Shown: positions 37,052-46,205 of the stretch, one piece after another
Numbering within the stretch: position 1 is the stretch's first letter
How the letters are laid out: each line of letters begins with the position of its first letter
From: Ameyamaea chiangmaiensis
GTDB taxonomy: Bacteria > Pseudomonadota > Alphaproteobacteria > Acetobacterales > Acetobacteraceae
Assembly (NCBI RefSeq): GCF_025995235.1
Contig: NZ_BAPT01000050.1
Coordinates: forward strand, 124,001-188,000
DNA: 64,000 nucleotides
Direction of reading: 5' to 3'
The notes under the pieces: model-generated
Told to the model about the DNA's origin: nothing
Databases searched by the model: none
The model's input: only the letters and a program-made list of their open reading frames with translations
Translations under genes and position numbers: made by a program

Positions 37052-37818
37052 GACGAGGCCCCTCCGCGTCGGGCGGACAGCAGGGCGCGGGCACGGCTTT
37101 CCATCACGGCCGCCCGCAGTCGCGCCACCACGATCGCCCCGAAGCCCAGCGTGAACCCCAGCGTGCAGATCAACAGGGGCCACAGCATGGTGGTGGACAT
37201 GGTGGGCGCGCCGGTCAGGGTGATCGAATCCGGCTGGTGCAGCGTGTTCCACCACTGCACGGAGAACTTGATGATCGGCAGGTCGACCGCTCCCGCCAGT
37301 GCGAGGATGGCGGCGGCGCGATAGCCGCGCTGCGGTTCGTCGAACGCGCGGATCAGCGCGATATGACCGAGATACAGAAAGAACAGCACCAGTACCGACG
37401 TCAGGCGCGCGTCCCACACCCACCACGTGCCCCACATCGGCTTGCCCCACAGCGAACCGGTGGCCAGGCAGACGGCTGTGATGGCCGCGCCGACGGGGCC
37501 GATCTCGACAGCGGCGAGGTCGGCCAGAGGATGACGCCATACCAGCGACAGCACCGAACAGACGGCCAGCGCCATGTAGCCCGACGATGCCAGCCACGCG
37601 GCGGGCACATGCACGTACATGATGCGCACCGAGTCGCCCTGCTGCCAGTCCGCAGGCGACAGGAACAGCCCCCAGATCACGCCGATCAGCGTCAGCGCCA
37701 GCGCGGGCCATGTCAGCCAGGGCTGCAGCCGCGCGCCGAGCCGCAGGAAACGGCCGGGATTGGCGAAGCGATGAAACAGGCTGCCGGTGCGGGCGGCCAG
37801 GGTCTGGCTGGCGCTCAA
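37048..37818 (-). CDS. ccmC: Heme exporter protein CcmC
   Basis: CcmC loads heme onto CcmE. The 256 residues contain six membrane helices, the WWD motif in WGTWWVWDARLTSVLVLFFLY and the conserved histidines in RIMYVHVPAAWLA and SVQWWNTLHQP. The start is probably a TTG at 37818 with GGAG 10 bases upstream. It is the first gene of this operon; ccmA and ccmB, which normally precede it, are not in the window. Confidence 0.95.
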   Translation of the reverse strand: MSASQTLAARTGSLFHRFANPGRFLRLGARLQPWLTWPALALTLIGVIWGLFLSPADWQQGDSVRIMYVHVPAAWLASSGYMALAVCSVLSLVWRHPLADLAAVEIGPVGAAITAVCLATGSLWGKPMWGTWWVWDARLTSVLVLFFLYLGHIALIRAFDEPQRGYRAAAILALAGAVDLPIIKFSVQWWNTLHQPDSITLTGAPTMSTTMLWPLLICTLGFTLGFGAIVVARLRAAVMESRARALLSARRGGASS

Positions 37819-37986
37819 GTGTGGTGGGCTCCGTAACGATCGGACGAAAAACTGGCGACGACATGTCGTGCGGCACCTGTCCGGGTGCTCGTCTGGCGCG
37901 ACTTCCTACACTATCATGTCCGCTTCCGCACCTGTTCCGCGCGGGCAGGGGTGTTGTTTCCGCGTCGACCCTCGGAGAGTAGTTAA

Positions 37987-38280
37987 ATGTTGTTCACGAT
38001 CATCGGCACCGACAAGCCCGGCGCCCTCGAGACGCGACTGGCCACGCGCGAGCGTCATATTGCCTATCTCACCGCCTATCAGGAGCGCGTGGTGCATGGT
38101 GGGCCGATCCTGGACAGGGACGGTCGCCCGTGCGGGTCGCTGCTGATCGTCGACGTTCCCGACCGGGCGGCGGCGGAGGGTTTCGCGGCGGCCGATCCGT
38201 ATGCCGAGGTCGGGCTGTTCGAAAGCGTGATCATTCGCGGGCACAGGGTCGTCTTCCGCGACGGCGCGATCGCGGAATGA
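37987..38280 (+). CDS. YciI-family protein
   Basis: This 97-residue ferredoxin-like alpha+beta protein has the YciI pattern: RERHIAYLTAYQERVVHGGP, then SLLIVDVPDRAAAEGFAAADP and a final strand. The conserved His of RxxHIxYL is present. A GGAGAG ribosome site precedes the ATG. YciI proteins are mostly uncharacterised; some act as small dehydratases or dehydrogenase-like proteins. It overlaps the EVE-domain gene by 4 bases. Confidence 0.88.
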   Translation: MLFTIIGTDKPGALETRLATRERHIAYLTAYQERVVHGGPILDRDGRPCGSLLIVDVPDRAAAEGFAAADPYAEVGLFESVIIRGHRVVFRDGAIAE

Positions 38281-38720
38281 GCGGGCCCGCACACTGGCTC
38301 GTCAAGTCCGAACCCGACGTGTTCTCGTGGGAGCAGCAGGTCCGGCATGGGGTCGAGCCATGGACCGGGGTGCGCAGCCATCAGGCGAAGAACAACCTCG
38401 CCGCCATGCGTCTCGGCGATCTCGCCTTTTTCTATCACTCCAATATCGGGCGCGAGATCGTCGGCATCGTCGAGGTGGTGCGTGAGGCCTACCCCGATCC
38501 CACAGTGGAGGCGGGCGAAAAGGGCGCATGGGTGTGTGTGGACGTGCGCGCGGTGGCGGCCCTGCCACGACCGGTAACGCTGGCCGCCATCAAGGCTGAT
38601 CCGGCGCTGGCCGAACTTGCGCTGGTGCGGCAGTCGCGCCTGTCGGTCGTGCCGGTGTCGGACGCGCACTGGGCCTATCTGTGCGCAATGGGAGGCTATA
38701 CCGCCCGGAACAGCACGTAG
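38277..38720 (+). CDS. EVE-domain protein
   Basis: The 147 residues form a PUA-like EVE domain: HWLVKSEPDVFSWE at the N-terminus, WTGVRSHQAKNNLAAMRLGD, AFFYHSNIGREIVGIVEV and a C-terminal LVRQSRLSVVPV. EVE domains bind modified nucleobases in DNA or RNA. The last 25 bases overlap the end of the convergent tauE gene. Its coupling to a YciI gene is a common alphaproteobacterial arrangement. Confidence 0.9.
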   Translation: MSGPAHWLVKSEPDVFSWEQQVRHGVEPWTGVRSHQAKNNLAAMRLGDLAFFYHSNIGREIVGIVEVVREAYPDPTVEAGEKGAWVCVDVRAVAALPRPVTLAAIKADPALAELALVRQSRLSVVPVSDAHWAYLCAMGGYTARNST

Positions 38721-39502
38721 GCAGCCACCACAAAGATCATCCCGGCAAACAGTGTCGTCAGCAGGCCGCGTTGCGCGCCCAGTCGCGCGCCCAGCCGGAG
38801 GCCCGCGACGCTGCCCAGCGCGCCGCCCGCGATGAACAGGGCCGCGACCGGCCAGTCCACCAGCCCGGTCAGGGCATAGGACAGCGCCGTCGTCAGGCCG
38901 AGGACCGCCACGGCGAACAGCGACGTGCCGATCGCGTTGCGGATCGGCATGCCGGTGCACGCGATCAGGCCGGGCACGATCAGAAAGCCACCCCCAATGC
39001 CAAAAAACCCCGACAGACCACCTGTGCCCAGAGCGCACGCGCACACCTTGCCGACATTGTCGCGATTGCAGGCCGCCCCCGGGTTGCCCAGATCCCGTCG
39101 TCCGCGCAGCATCAGCACGCCCACCACGATCATCAGGAGTGCGAACGCCGCCAGAAGCCGCTGGCCGTCGACGGCCTTGCCCAGTTCGGCACCCAGCAGC
39201 GCGCCCGCCATCCCGCAGGCACCAAAGATGCTGGCGCAGCGCCACTTGACCGTGCCCGCGCGCGCATGCCCCCCCAGGCTGACCAGTGCGTTGACCGCCA
39301 CGGCCAGGGCACTGGTGCCGATGGCCACGTGCGGATCGCGAACCCCCACGACATAGACCATCAGCGGCACCGCCAGGATCGACCCGCCGCCACCCACAAG
39401 ACCAAGCACCAGCCCGACCACGACACCGCACAGAACGGCCGCCACGCCAGCTTCGGCGCCCATCTGCATGACGACCGAGGCGGCCCCGGCGGACAGGGTC
39501 AT
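38696..39502 (-). CDS. TauE/SafE-family membrane exporter
   Basis: The 268 residues have about eight hydrophobic segments in two repeats, with GLVGGGGSILAVPLMVYVVG and FFGIGGGFLIVPGLIACTGM being the paired TauE/SafE motifs. Proteins of this family export sulfite or related sulfur oxyanions. The start at 39502 overlaps the stop of the DUF442 gene (ATGA). Together with blh it forms a sulfide-detoxification operon. Confidence 0.9.
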   Translation of the reverse strand: MTLSAGAASVVMQMGAEAGVAAVLCGVVVGLVLGLVGGGGSILAVPLMVYVVGVRDPHVAIGTSALAVAVNALVSLGGHARAGTVKWRCASIFGACGMAGALLGAELGKAVDGQRLLAAFALLMIVVGVLMLRGRRDLGNPGAACNRDNVGKVCACALGTGGLSGFFGIGGGFLIVPGLIACTGMPIRNAIGTSLFAVAVLGLTTALSYALTGLVDWPVAALFIAGGALGSVAGLRLGARLGAQRGLLTTLFAGMIFVVAAYVLFRAV

Positions 39503-39891
39503 GAACGTTCGCCGGTCCGTGCGGCTTCCCACAGGCGAGCGGCGCGGGCACCGGAGCGGCAATAGGCGAGAACAGGGGCGGGATGGCTGGACAGCACCGC
39601 GCGCAGTTCCTGCACATCGCCGGACGCGCCGACCGGGGTCGGCAGGAATGCGAAGGCGAGGCCCGCGTCGGCGCAGGCCTGCCCGATATGGGCCGCCGTC
39701 GGCTGCCCCGGCTCCTCATGGTCGGGGCGCATACACACGACCGTGGCGAATCCGGCGGCGGCGATAGCGGCAGCGTCGTCGGCCGCGATCTGCGGACAGA
39801 CCGCGAAATCGTCGGACAGGGGACGGGCCTTGAAGGGCTGGTCGGGTGCCGGCGTCCGGCCGTGCAGCAGGGAGCGGAGCTTAGAGAACAT
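39499..39891 (-). CDS. DUF442 / TIGR01244-type sulfur transferase or phosphatase-like protein
   Basis: This 130-residue protein has a dual-specificity-phosphatase-like fold: DDFAVCPQIAADDAAAIAAA, VVCMRPDHEEPGQP and the P-loop-like YCRSGARAARLW with the reactive cysteine. In Blh-like proteins this domain is often fused to the metallo-hydrolase; here it is a separate gene overlapping the blh end by 11 bases. It probably moves sulfur between low-molecular-weight persulfides. Confidence 0.85.
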   Translation of the reverse strand: MFSKLRSLLHGRTPAPDQPFKARPLSDDFAVCPQIAADDAAAIAAAGFATVVCMRPDHEEPGQPTAAHIGQACADAGLAFAFLPTPVGASGDVQELRAVLSSHPAPVLAYCRSGARAARLWEAARTGERS

Positions 39892-40831
39892 TGATCGGTA
39901 TCTTGATGTATGAGGTGCCGTTGTCTTCCGGCTCCGGCAGGCGGCCGCCGCGTATGTTGACCTGCACCGAGGGCATGATCAGCGTCGGGAGGTTCAGTGT
40001 CGCATCCCGTTGGGTGCGCATGGCCACGAACGTCGCCTCGTCCACGCCGTCATGGACATGGACGTTGCTCGCCCGTTCGGCGCCGATCGTGGTCTCCCAC
40101 GCGAAATAGTCACGGCCCGGCGCCTTGTAATCGTGGCACAGAAAGACGCGCGTCTCGTCAGGCAGCGTCAGCAGGCGCCGGACGGAGGCAAACAGCGTCG
40201 TCGCGCTGCCGCCGGGAAAATCCGCGCGTGCGGTCCCGTAATCGGGCATGAACAGCGTGTCGCCGATGAACGCCGCATCGCCGATGATGTACGCCATATC
40301 GGCCGGTGTATGGCCCGGCACATGCAGGCACGTGACCGGGATCGTGCCCAGATGGAACTGCGAGCCATCGTCGAACAGGGCATCGAACTGGGATCCGTCG
40401 CGCGCGAACTCGGTGCCGGCATTGAAGATCTTGCCGAATACCGACTGCACCCGGACAATGTCGCGACCGATACCCAGTTTTCCACCCACCTGGGTCTGCA
40501 GCCAGGGTGCGGCCGAGAGATGATCCGCGTGCGCATGCGTTTCGAGCTGCCATGCGACGGTCAGCCCTTCGGCCACGACATAGTCCACGATCCGCGCGGC
40601 AGTGCCGTGCTGCGTGCGGCCGGACGCCGGGTCGTAGTCGAGCACGGAATCGATGATGGCGGCCTGCCGGCTGACGGGATCGTGGACGACATGCGTGGCC
40701 GTGAACGTGGTCTCGTCGAAAAACGATCGGACAACCGGGCAACGTGCTGCGTCCGACCGGGCGTCGAGCACCTGCAGACGGGCGTGCTCCATCACGGAAT
40801 CGGGTGAAGCGGACTGTGCTGGCGTGGTCAT
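39881..40831 (-). CDS. blh: Blh-like metallo-beta-lactamase-fold persulfide dioxygenase
   Basis: The 316 residues include the metal-binding ETHAHADHLSAAP (HxHxDH), the second histidine in VPGHTPADMAY and the aspartate in FIGDTLFMPDYGTARADFPGG. The match to the ETHE1/Blh group is good. The enzyme oxidises glutathione persulfide to sulfite, which the TauE-like carrier would export. The ATG at 40831 lies 18 bases from an AT-rich palindrome, the likely operator. Confidence 0.88.
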   Translation of the reverse strand: MTTPAQSASPDSVMEHARLQVLDARSDAARCPVVRSFFDETTFTATHVVHDPVSRQAAIIDSVLDYDPASGRTQHGTAARIVDYVVAEGLTVAWQLETHAHADHLSAAPWLQTQVGGKLGIGRDIVRVQSVFGKIFNAGTEFARDGSQFDALFDDGSQFHLGTIPVTCLHVPGHTPADMAYIIGDAAFIGDTLFMPDYGTARADFPGGSATTLFASVRRLLTLPDETRVFLCHDYKAPGRDYFAWETTIGAERASNVHVHDGVDEATFVAMRTQRDATLNLPTLIMPSVQVNIRGGRLPEPEDNGTSYIKIPINVL

Positions 40832-40849
40832 GACCGGCCTCCGGTTCGG

Positions 40850-40866
40850 TTAATAAATTATATTAA
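40850..40866. promoter_or_regulatory. AT-rich palindrome upstream of blh, candidate sulfide-regulator operator
   Basis: TTAATA-AATTA-TATTAA is a perfect dyad in an otherwise GC-rich region, 18 bases before the blh start codon. In related operons an ArsR-type BigR repressor binds an AT-rich palindrome at the promoter and is released by sulfide. No bigR-like gene is next to the operon here. Identity as a BigR site is inference. Confidence 0.55.
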
Positions 40867-41002
40867 GTGCCTATCTATCGCGGACGGGGGTGAAAAGGCC
40901 ATACCTGATTGCGCCCCACACCGGAACTTGGCACAGATCGGCCCTCCGCCACGGCCACACCGCGCCACGTTTTTGCGCTACGTCTTTCCTGAGGCTTTTC
41001 GT

Positions 41003-41278
41003 ATGTCCCTTCGCCCCACGCCGCCCACCCTGCCGCGTCTGCCGCAGCCGCGACGCCTGAAGATCGCGGTGCTGGCAGGGCTTGTGCTGGTGTATGGCGC
41101 GGTCACGCTGGTGCTGACGCACCACCCCAAACGCCCACCCATGGAGATCGTCACCATTCCGGTCGATGTCGTGAAGGCGGCGCGTCGCGTTCCGCCTGCG
41201 CCGCCCGCGGTGGTGGCGCTGCAACCGGTGCCGACCGTCACGCTTCCCCCGCCGACGCTTGTCCTTCGCGGACGCTAG
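41003..41278 (+). CDS. Hypothetical single-pass membrane protein
   Basis: The 91 residues from the ATG at 41003 comprise a Pro/Arg-rich N-terminus, one membrane helix (IAVLAGLVLVYGAVTLVLT) and a Pro/Val-rich periplasmic tail. The topology resembles a short TonB-like or periplasm-spanning stub, but there is no recognisable domain. It is convergent with the next secreted hypothetical. Confidence 0.5.
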   Translation: MSLRPTPPTLPRLPQPRRLKIAVLAGLVLVYGAVTLVLTHHPKRPPMEIVTIPVDVVKAARRVPPAPPAVVALQPVPTVTLPPPTLVLRGR

Positions 41279-41311
41279 GACGCGGACGTCGGGGCAGGGC
41301 GTGTCCGGCCC

Positions 41312-41746
41312 TTACGGTTCGCCGGCCGTGCCCCATGCGGCAGTGGCGTCGCCCCGGCCGTTCCCCGGCTGGCCGCCGAAGGTGCGATAGGTAAATTCGG
41401 CGTTATATGGCGGCGGCACCGGTGCGTTGAATTTGATCGGCAGGCCGAACACGCTGAAATGCGACGGGACGTTCTGGTCCTGACGCGTGATCTGCTGGGC
41501 CTCGCCCCCCGGAAGGCCCGGGCCGGTATGGGCGAGCACGGCGGGGCTGTGGGCGATGATGGCCTCGTCCATGTCCTGAACCGGGGTATAGCCGTCCGGT
41601 GGCGGCGGCAGGGGGGCGTCTGCGTCGGCGGCCGTCGGGGCCGGTGCGGCGCGCGCGTGCGACGGGGCGAAGGCATGTGCCAGCAGGGCGGCCGCGAGGC
41701 ACAGGGCGGCGCGCGGAACGCGACGGAAAGACGGGGTCTGGGGCAT
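41312..41746 (-). CDS. Hypothetical secreted protein
   Basis: This 144-residue protein has a signal peptide (ALCLAAALLAHAFAPSHARA) and a Pro-rich mature part (LPPPPDGYTPVQD, APVPPPYNAEFTYRTFGGQP). I see no known domain. The start at 41746 is chosen for a compact signal sequence; an upstream ATG at 41791 is possible. Confidence 0.5.
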   Translation of the reverse strand: MPQTPSFRRVPRAALCLAAALLAHAFAPSHARAAPAPTAADADAPLPPPPDGYTPVQDMDEAIIAHSPAVLAHTGPGLPGGEAQQITRQDQNVPSHFSVFGLPIKFNAPVPPPYNAEFTYRTFGGQPGNGRGDATAAWGTAGEP

Positions 41747-42023
41747 GGCGGGCTGCGTCCTCTCGGTTGCCTGTCGAGTTGGCAACGTCACGGCCGGCGT
41801 TGCTGTTGCGTCACCATCATATAATCGCTCTGTTGCAATTGGCGAGGCGCGATCGCGTGTGTCCTGCGTGACACGCAGTGCTGCGTCTCGGGGCGGGGCG
41901 TCCCGGGCGCGCGCGTTCGCGCGGGCTCAGGCGGCGTCGGGGCGATCGGGGTGCCACCCTTTCCCCCGCCGTGCGTTGGGCTTATCTGTTCTGGACGGTT
42001 CCGGGCGCAGGGAGAGCGAGGCG

Positions 42024-42878
42024 ATGACGACATCCGCAGGCACATCGACGATTGGCGAGGGCAACGAACTCGCCCCGTTGATTCTGGACGAGACCTCGGT
42101 CGCGCGCTTGCAGAAGGTCCTGCGGGACGTCGAGTCTGGCCGGGGCGTGCTGGTGCGTATGGCGGACCTGATGGGCGGTGCGGTCGGCCAGGCGGCGCGG
42201 CTGGGGATGCGCGGCCTGGGTCTGGCCCCGGGGTTCGAGGCCAAGCTGCGCGGCCTGGCCGAAAGTGCGCTGACACGCGCGTTCGACATTGCCGTTCTGG
42301 GCATGAAGGGCGGTCCGGACGACGCGGTCGCGCCGGAGGCGGGCGGACGGTGGCGCGGCCACGCGGCGCAGGCGGCGGTCGTCGTCTCCGGCGCGGTCGG
42401 CGGGTTCAGCGGCGTGGCCGGTCTGGTGCCCGATGTCAGTTTCACCACGCTGACCATCATGCGCGAGATCGCGCGCATCGCGCGCGAGGAAGGCGAGGAC
42501 CTGTCGACCGAGGACGGCCGCCGGGCCTGCCTGGAAGTCTTCGCCCTGCGCAGCTTCGCCGGCCCCCGCGACGGAGAAGAAAGCGAGATCGGGTTCTTCT
42601 CTGCCCGGACGGTCCTGCGCGGGCGGCCCGTTGTCATGCTGGTCTCCGAAGTCGCGGCCCATTACGGCCTTGGCCTGTCACGCAAGTTCGCCCTGCAGAT
42701 GATGCCGGTCGCGGGTGCGTTGTGCGGGGCCTCGCTCAACGCCGCGTTTCTGTCGCACTACCGCGCACTCGCGCGGGCCCATTTCACCATTCGCCGTCTG
42801 GAACGGGCCCACGGCCCGGCGGTGCGGGAGACGGCGGAGTCGCTGCGCGGGCATGGTGTGTCGATGGCGTCGCTCTGA
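42024..42878 (+). CDS. EcsC-family protein
   Basis: The 284 residues start at an ATG with GGGAGAGCGAGG upstream. The sequence has the EcsC layout: a helical N-domain, a Gly/Ala/Val-rich hydrophobic hairpin (AAVVVSGAVGGFSGVAGLVP), then DVSFTTLTIMREIARIAREE, FALRSFAGP and a final GLGLSRKFALQMMPVAGALC-type segment. Its biochemical role is unknown to me. It stands alone. Confidence 0.75.
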   Translation: MTTSAGTSTIGEGNELAPLILDETSVARLQKVLRDVESGRGVLVRMADLMGGAVGQAARLGMRGLGLAPGFEAKLRGLAESALTRAFDIAVLGMKGGPDDAVAPEAGGRWRGHAAQAAVVVSGAVGGFSGVAGLVPDVSFTTLTIMREIARIAREEGEDLSTEDGRRACLEVFALRSFAGPRDGEESEIGFFSARTVLRGRPVVMLVSEVAAHYGLGLSRKFALQMMPVAGALCGASLNAAFLSHYRALARAHFTIRRLERAHGPAVRETAESLRGHGVSMASL

Positions 42879-42971
42879 TCGATCCTGTCCGCGGTTTTAA
42901 GGTTCGCCGGGCTGACAGCGGCGCGTGGCCCTCGTAGGGTCGGGCATCCTCAGGAAACAGGAGACGCTGTC

Positions 42972-43358
42972 ATGGACGTTCAGGTCATCGATCAGGCCTA
43001 CACGCAACTGCAGTCGCAGGCGCAGCAGACGGTGCAGGCGCTGCAGACGCTCGGCAACAAGCTGCAGGCCGCCGCGAACGGCGGCGATTCCCAGGCGCGG
43101 GAATGGATGCTCGATCTGCGCGAACTCGCGCTGACCTTTCAGGCGGAGCAGCAGCAGGTAGGCGCGCTGCTCCAGGCCCTGCATGCCGGGATCGCGCAGC
43201 AACAGGCGGCCGCACCGACCTTCGACGCGGCCCCCGCGCCCGCTCCGCAGCAGGGCGGAGGTTTCTTCGGCAGTCTGCTCTCGTCCGGTTTCGGTCAGGC
43301 CGTGGCCGCCGGTGCCGGGTTTGGAATCGGTAACGATATCATCAAGGACATCTTCTGA
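42972..43358 (+). CDS. Hypothetical small helical protein
   Basis: This 128-residue protein with an ATG at 42972 has a Gln/Ala-rich coiled-coil-like first half (YTQLQSQAQQTVQALQTLGN, FQAEQQQVGALLQALHAGIA), a Pro/Ala linker and a Gly/Phe-rich C-terminus (GGGFFGSLLSSGFGQAVAAG). No family is recognised. It lies 93 bases after ecsC and could be in the same unit. Confidence 0.55.
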   Translation: MDVQVIDQAYTQLQSQAQQTVQALQTLGNKLQAAANGGDSQAREWMLDLRELALTFQAEQQQVGALLQALHAGIAQQQAAAPTFDAAPAPAPQQGGGFFGSLLSSGFGQAVAAGAGFGIGNDIIKDIF

Positions 43359-43527
43359 CGGGCGACGCGGCACCGGATGCGCGTGCCGTCGACCCGCCAT
43401 GCTGGGCCCGGTTCATCGACCGGGTATGGAGGGGAGATGCGCCGAGGTCGCTTGGGCACGTGGCGGATACCATGCCCGTTCTGACGCCTTGTGTTTCGTA
43501 GCCCCCCTTACCGCGTAACGCGTCTGG

Positions 43528-44832
43528 TCAACCCCTGCGCCTGCTGGCGTCGATCAGGAAGACCAGCAGGGAGGCTGCGAAGGCAATGGCGGCGAACGCG
43601 GCCATGACGATGCCGGGCTGGTGGAGGTAGGTCAGCGCCAGCCCGAACAGTGACGTCGCGAGGAACCCCGCGACATTGGCCAGTGAGCATGCCAGGGCCA
43701 GTCCTGCCGCGGCGGCCGGTCCGTCGAGAAAGACGAACGGGATCGCCCAGAGCGCGGGCAAACCGCCCAGAAGCCCGGCATTTGCCAGGGCGCCGAACAG
43801 GACGAGCCAGAACACGCCGGTGGACGGCAGGCCGCACAGCGCCAGCGAGACCGCGCCGATCGCCACCGGCACGAAAAGATGCCACCGCCGCTCGCCGCTG
43901 CGATCCGAACTGAGGCCGCATGCAATCATGCTGACGGCAGCGGCGAGATGCGGAATCGCGACGATCAGCCCGAGATGGGCATAATCGCCCGCATAGTGTT
44001 GCCGCACGAGGGTCGGGAACCAGAAGGCGACCGTGTAAAGCCCCAGCAGGATGCCCCCGTCGATGATGCCGATCAGCCAGATCCGGGGGTCGGCGAGTGC
44101 GGCCGCGAGTGCGGTCTTGCGGGGGCTGCTGTCGTGGTCCGCCAGTTCGGCCGCGAGATAGCGGCGCTCGACCGGGGTCAGCCACGACGCCGTTTCGATT
44201 CGGTCAGGAAGTGCGAACCATCCCCATAGTCCCAGTAGGATCGGCGGCAGGCCCTCGATCAGAAACAGCCACCGCCAGCCCGCGAGCGACGCGTAGCCCG
44301 AGAGATTGGTCAGGATCCAGCCCGACACCGGCGCGCTGATGATGCTCGCTGCCGGAATGCCGAGCATGAACAGCGCGATCACCCGCGCGCGCCGGGCCGC
44401 GGGCACCCATTGTCCCAGATAATACAGCGCGCCGGGCATGAACCCGGCTTCGGCCACGCCCAGCGCGAAACGCGAGAGATGGAACAGCGCCGGTGTGTGG
44501 ATAAAGCCGCTGAGGGACGAGACAACCCCCCACGTCACGAGGATTCGCGCCAGCCAGCGACGGGCCCCCACACGCTGAAGGATGATGTTGCTCGGCACTT
44601 CGCAGAACACGTAGCCGATGAAGAACAGACCGGTACCAAGCCCAAATCCGGCGTCGGTCATGTCCAGATCGCCGAGCATCTGCAACTTCGCGAAACTGAC
44701 ATTCACCCGATCGGTGTAGGCCGCGAGAAAACCGAGCGCGAGAAATGGGACGATCCGCATGAAAACGGATCGATAAAGCGCCGAAACGTTCAGGGGTGCG
44801 GCGTTCTGCGCATCGGTCATGGCTGTGCTCAT
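43528..44832 (-). CDS. MFS transporter, probable nicotinate or pyridine carboxylate uptake (NicT-like)
   Basis: This 434-residue carrier of the anion:cation symporter branch has 12 predicted membrane segments. The N-terminal motif is FLAAYTDRVNVSFAKLQM, followed by GLGTGLFFIGYVFCEVPSNI and SRFALGVAEAGFMPGALYYL. It lies 80 bases downstream of nicC on the same strand. NicT in Pseudomonas putida belongs to this branch, so uptake of nicotinate or 6-hydroxynicotinate is the likely role. The substrate is inferred from context. Confidence 0.8.
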   Translation of the reverse strand: MSTAMTDAQNAAPLNVSALYRSVFMRIVPFLALGFLAAYTDRVNVSFAKLQMLGDLDMTDAGFGLGTGLFFIGYVFCEVPSNIILQRVGARRWLARILVTWGVVSSLSGFIHTPALFHLSRFALGVAEAGFMPGALYYLGQWVPAARRARVIALFMLGIPAASIISAPVSGWILTNLSGYASLAGWRWLFLIEGLPPILLGLWGWFALPDRIETASWLTPVERRYLAAELADHDSSPRKTALAAALADPRIWLIGIIDGGILLGLYTVAFWFPTLVRQHYAGDYAHLGLIVAIPHLAAAVSMIACGLSSDRSGERRWHLFVPVAIGAVSLALCGLPSTGVFWLVLFGALANAGLLGGLPALWAIPFVFLDGPAAAAGLALACSLANVAGFLATSLFGLALTYLHQPGIVMAAFAAIAFAASLLVFLIDASRRRG

Positions 44833-44912
44833 TCGTTACGTGACCTCGTCAGGCCTCTGGTCTGGTTCCGGCACTGGCGCGGGACCTACACCCCGATCGC
44901 GGGAGTGTGGCG

Positions 44913-46037
44913 TCACTTTCCGACGGGGACGCCATACAGTTCATAGCCATAGCACCAGTAGGGATCTTCGGGCGCCCGCAGCCAGGTATTCGCGTTGGAG
45001 ATCGCCTGTACCCTCGTCGCGCGATCGCGGCGCAGATCGACATAACGGCTGAACGTCGCGTCGAGGTCCCGGGTGCCCAGTTCGACGAGGCAGCGTGTCA
45101 GCATGGCCGCATCCTCGACGGCCATGGCCGCGCCCTGGGCCATGTGCGGCTTCATCGGGTGGCAGGCATCGCCCAGCATGACCACGCGCCCCTGATGCCA
45201 GCGGGGCAAAGGAGGCCGGGTCTTCAGGGGCCACTTCGTGACCTCGTCGGTCGCATCGATATAGGCCTGCACCAGCGGGTGATAGCCACGGAAGGTCTCC
45301 CGCAGGGCGTCGCGCGAACTGGGCATCTGGCCGGTGGCATTGGTCCAGTCTCCGGGTTCGCCGGTGACCAGATAAAACTCGTCCTGATTGCGGTCGAGAT
45401 AGTAGCAGACGATGTGCCGATCGTCCGACCACCATTTCGCGTTCAGGTCTGCCCCGGCCGCCCGGGCGGCGGCGCCGGGGATAATGGCCCGATGTGCCAG
45501 CCAGCCGGTATACAGCGGCTCTTCCTCGCCGAACAGGATTTCGCGGACACGTGAGTTGATCCCGTCGCCCGCGACCAGGATATCGACGCGATCCTGGCTG
45601 CCGTCTTCGAACTCCAGGGTGACCGAGCGATCGTCCTCGTGGAACATCGCCAGCTTCTTGTTGAATTTCACGCGTTCCGGATCGATGGCCTCCAGCATCA
45701 TCTGCTGAAGGTCGCCGCGATGGATGGTGATGTAAGGGGCCTGATAGCGCGCCTGCTCGGCGTTCAGTGGGATATTGGCCAGAATGCTGCCGTCATCCCA
45801 CTTGCGGCTGGTCCAATAGTCCGGCAGGCAGGCCATGGCCGTGAGTCGGGTTTCCAGATCCAGATGGCGCAGGATCTTCATGACGTTCGGACCGAACTGG
45901 ATGCCTGCGCCGAGGCGTGAGAAGGCCGGCGCCTGATCATACAGCACGACGTCGTGGCCGGCGCGCTGAAGAAGTGCGGCGGCTGTGATTCCTCCCATGC
46001 CTGCCCCAACGATACCGATTCTAGACGCCTGCGACAT
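44913..46037 (-). CDS. nicC: 6-hydroxynicotinate 3-monooxygenase NicC
   Basis: This FAD-dependent aromatic hydroxylase decarboxylatively converts 6-hydroxynicotinate to 2,5-dihydroxypyridine. The 374 residues have the FAD motif GIVGAGMGGITAAALLQRAG, the second flavin motif VMLGDACHPMKPHMAQGAAM and the substrate-region string LGAGIQFGPNVMKILRHLDL. The start at 46037 gives the N-terminus MSQASRIG. A palindrome with a GTATACG core lies 37 bases upstream, possibly NicR-bound. The MFS transporter gene follows, and all other pathway genes are present nearby. Confidence 0.92.
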   Translation of the reverse strand: MSQASRIGIVGAGMGGITAAALLQRAGHDVVLYDQAPAFSRLGAGIQFGPNVMKILRHLDLETRLTAMACLPDYWTSRKWDDGSILANIPLNAEQARYQAPYITIHRGDLQQMMLEAIDPERVKFNKKLAMFHEDDRSVTLEFEDGSQDRVDILVAGDGINSRVREILFGEEEPLYTGWLAHRAIIPGAAARAAGADLNAKWWSDDRHIVCYYLDRNQDEFYLVTGEPGDWTNATGQMPSSRDALRETFRGYHPLVQAYIDATDEVTKWPLKTRPPLPRWHQGRVVMLGDACHPMKPHMAQGAAMAVEDAAMLTRCLVELGTRDLDATFSRYVDLRRDRATRVQAISNANTWLRAPEDPYWCYGYELYGVPVGK

Positions 46038-46073
46038 GTGACGGATATCCCGCTGTTTCTGGATCTGGCCATA

Positions 46074-46088
46074 AATGGCGTATACGCG
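46074..46088. promoter_or_regulatory. Candidate NicR operator upstream of nicC
   Basis: AATGGCGTATACGCG contains the perfect 10-bp palindrome GCGTATACGC. It shares the GTATACG core with the sites before nicA and before the TonB-dependent receptor. It is 37 bases before the nicC start, a plausible repressor position. Confidence 0.5.
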
Positions 46089-46205
46089 ATTTAAGCAATT
46101 AACCGGCATGGCCGATCTGTCAAGAAAATTGCAACGGAATCGAGATGATTTTGCCAACCTTGTCGGGCCTGGAGGCAACCGTCCGGTTACGCCTGCACCC
46201 GCGCT

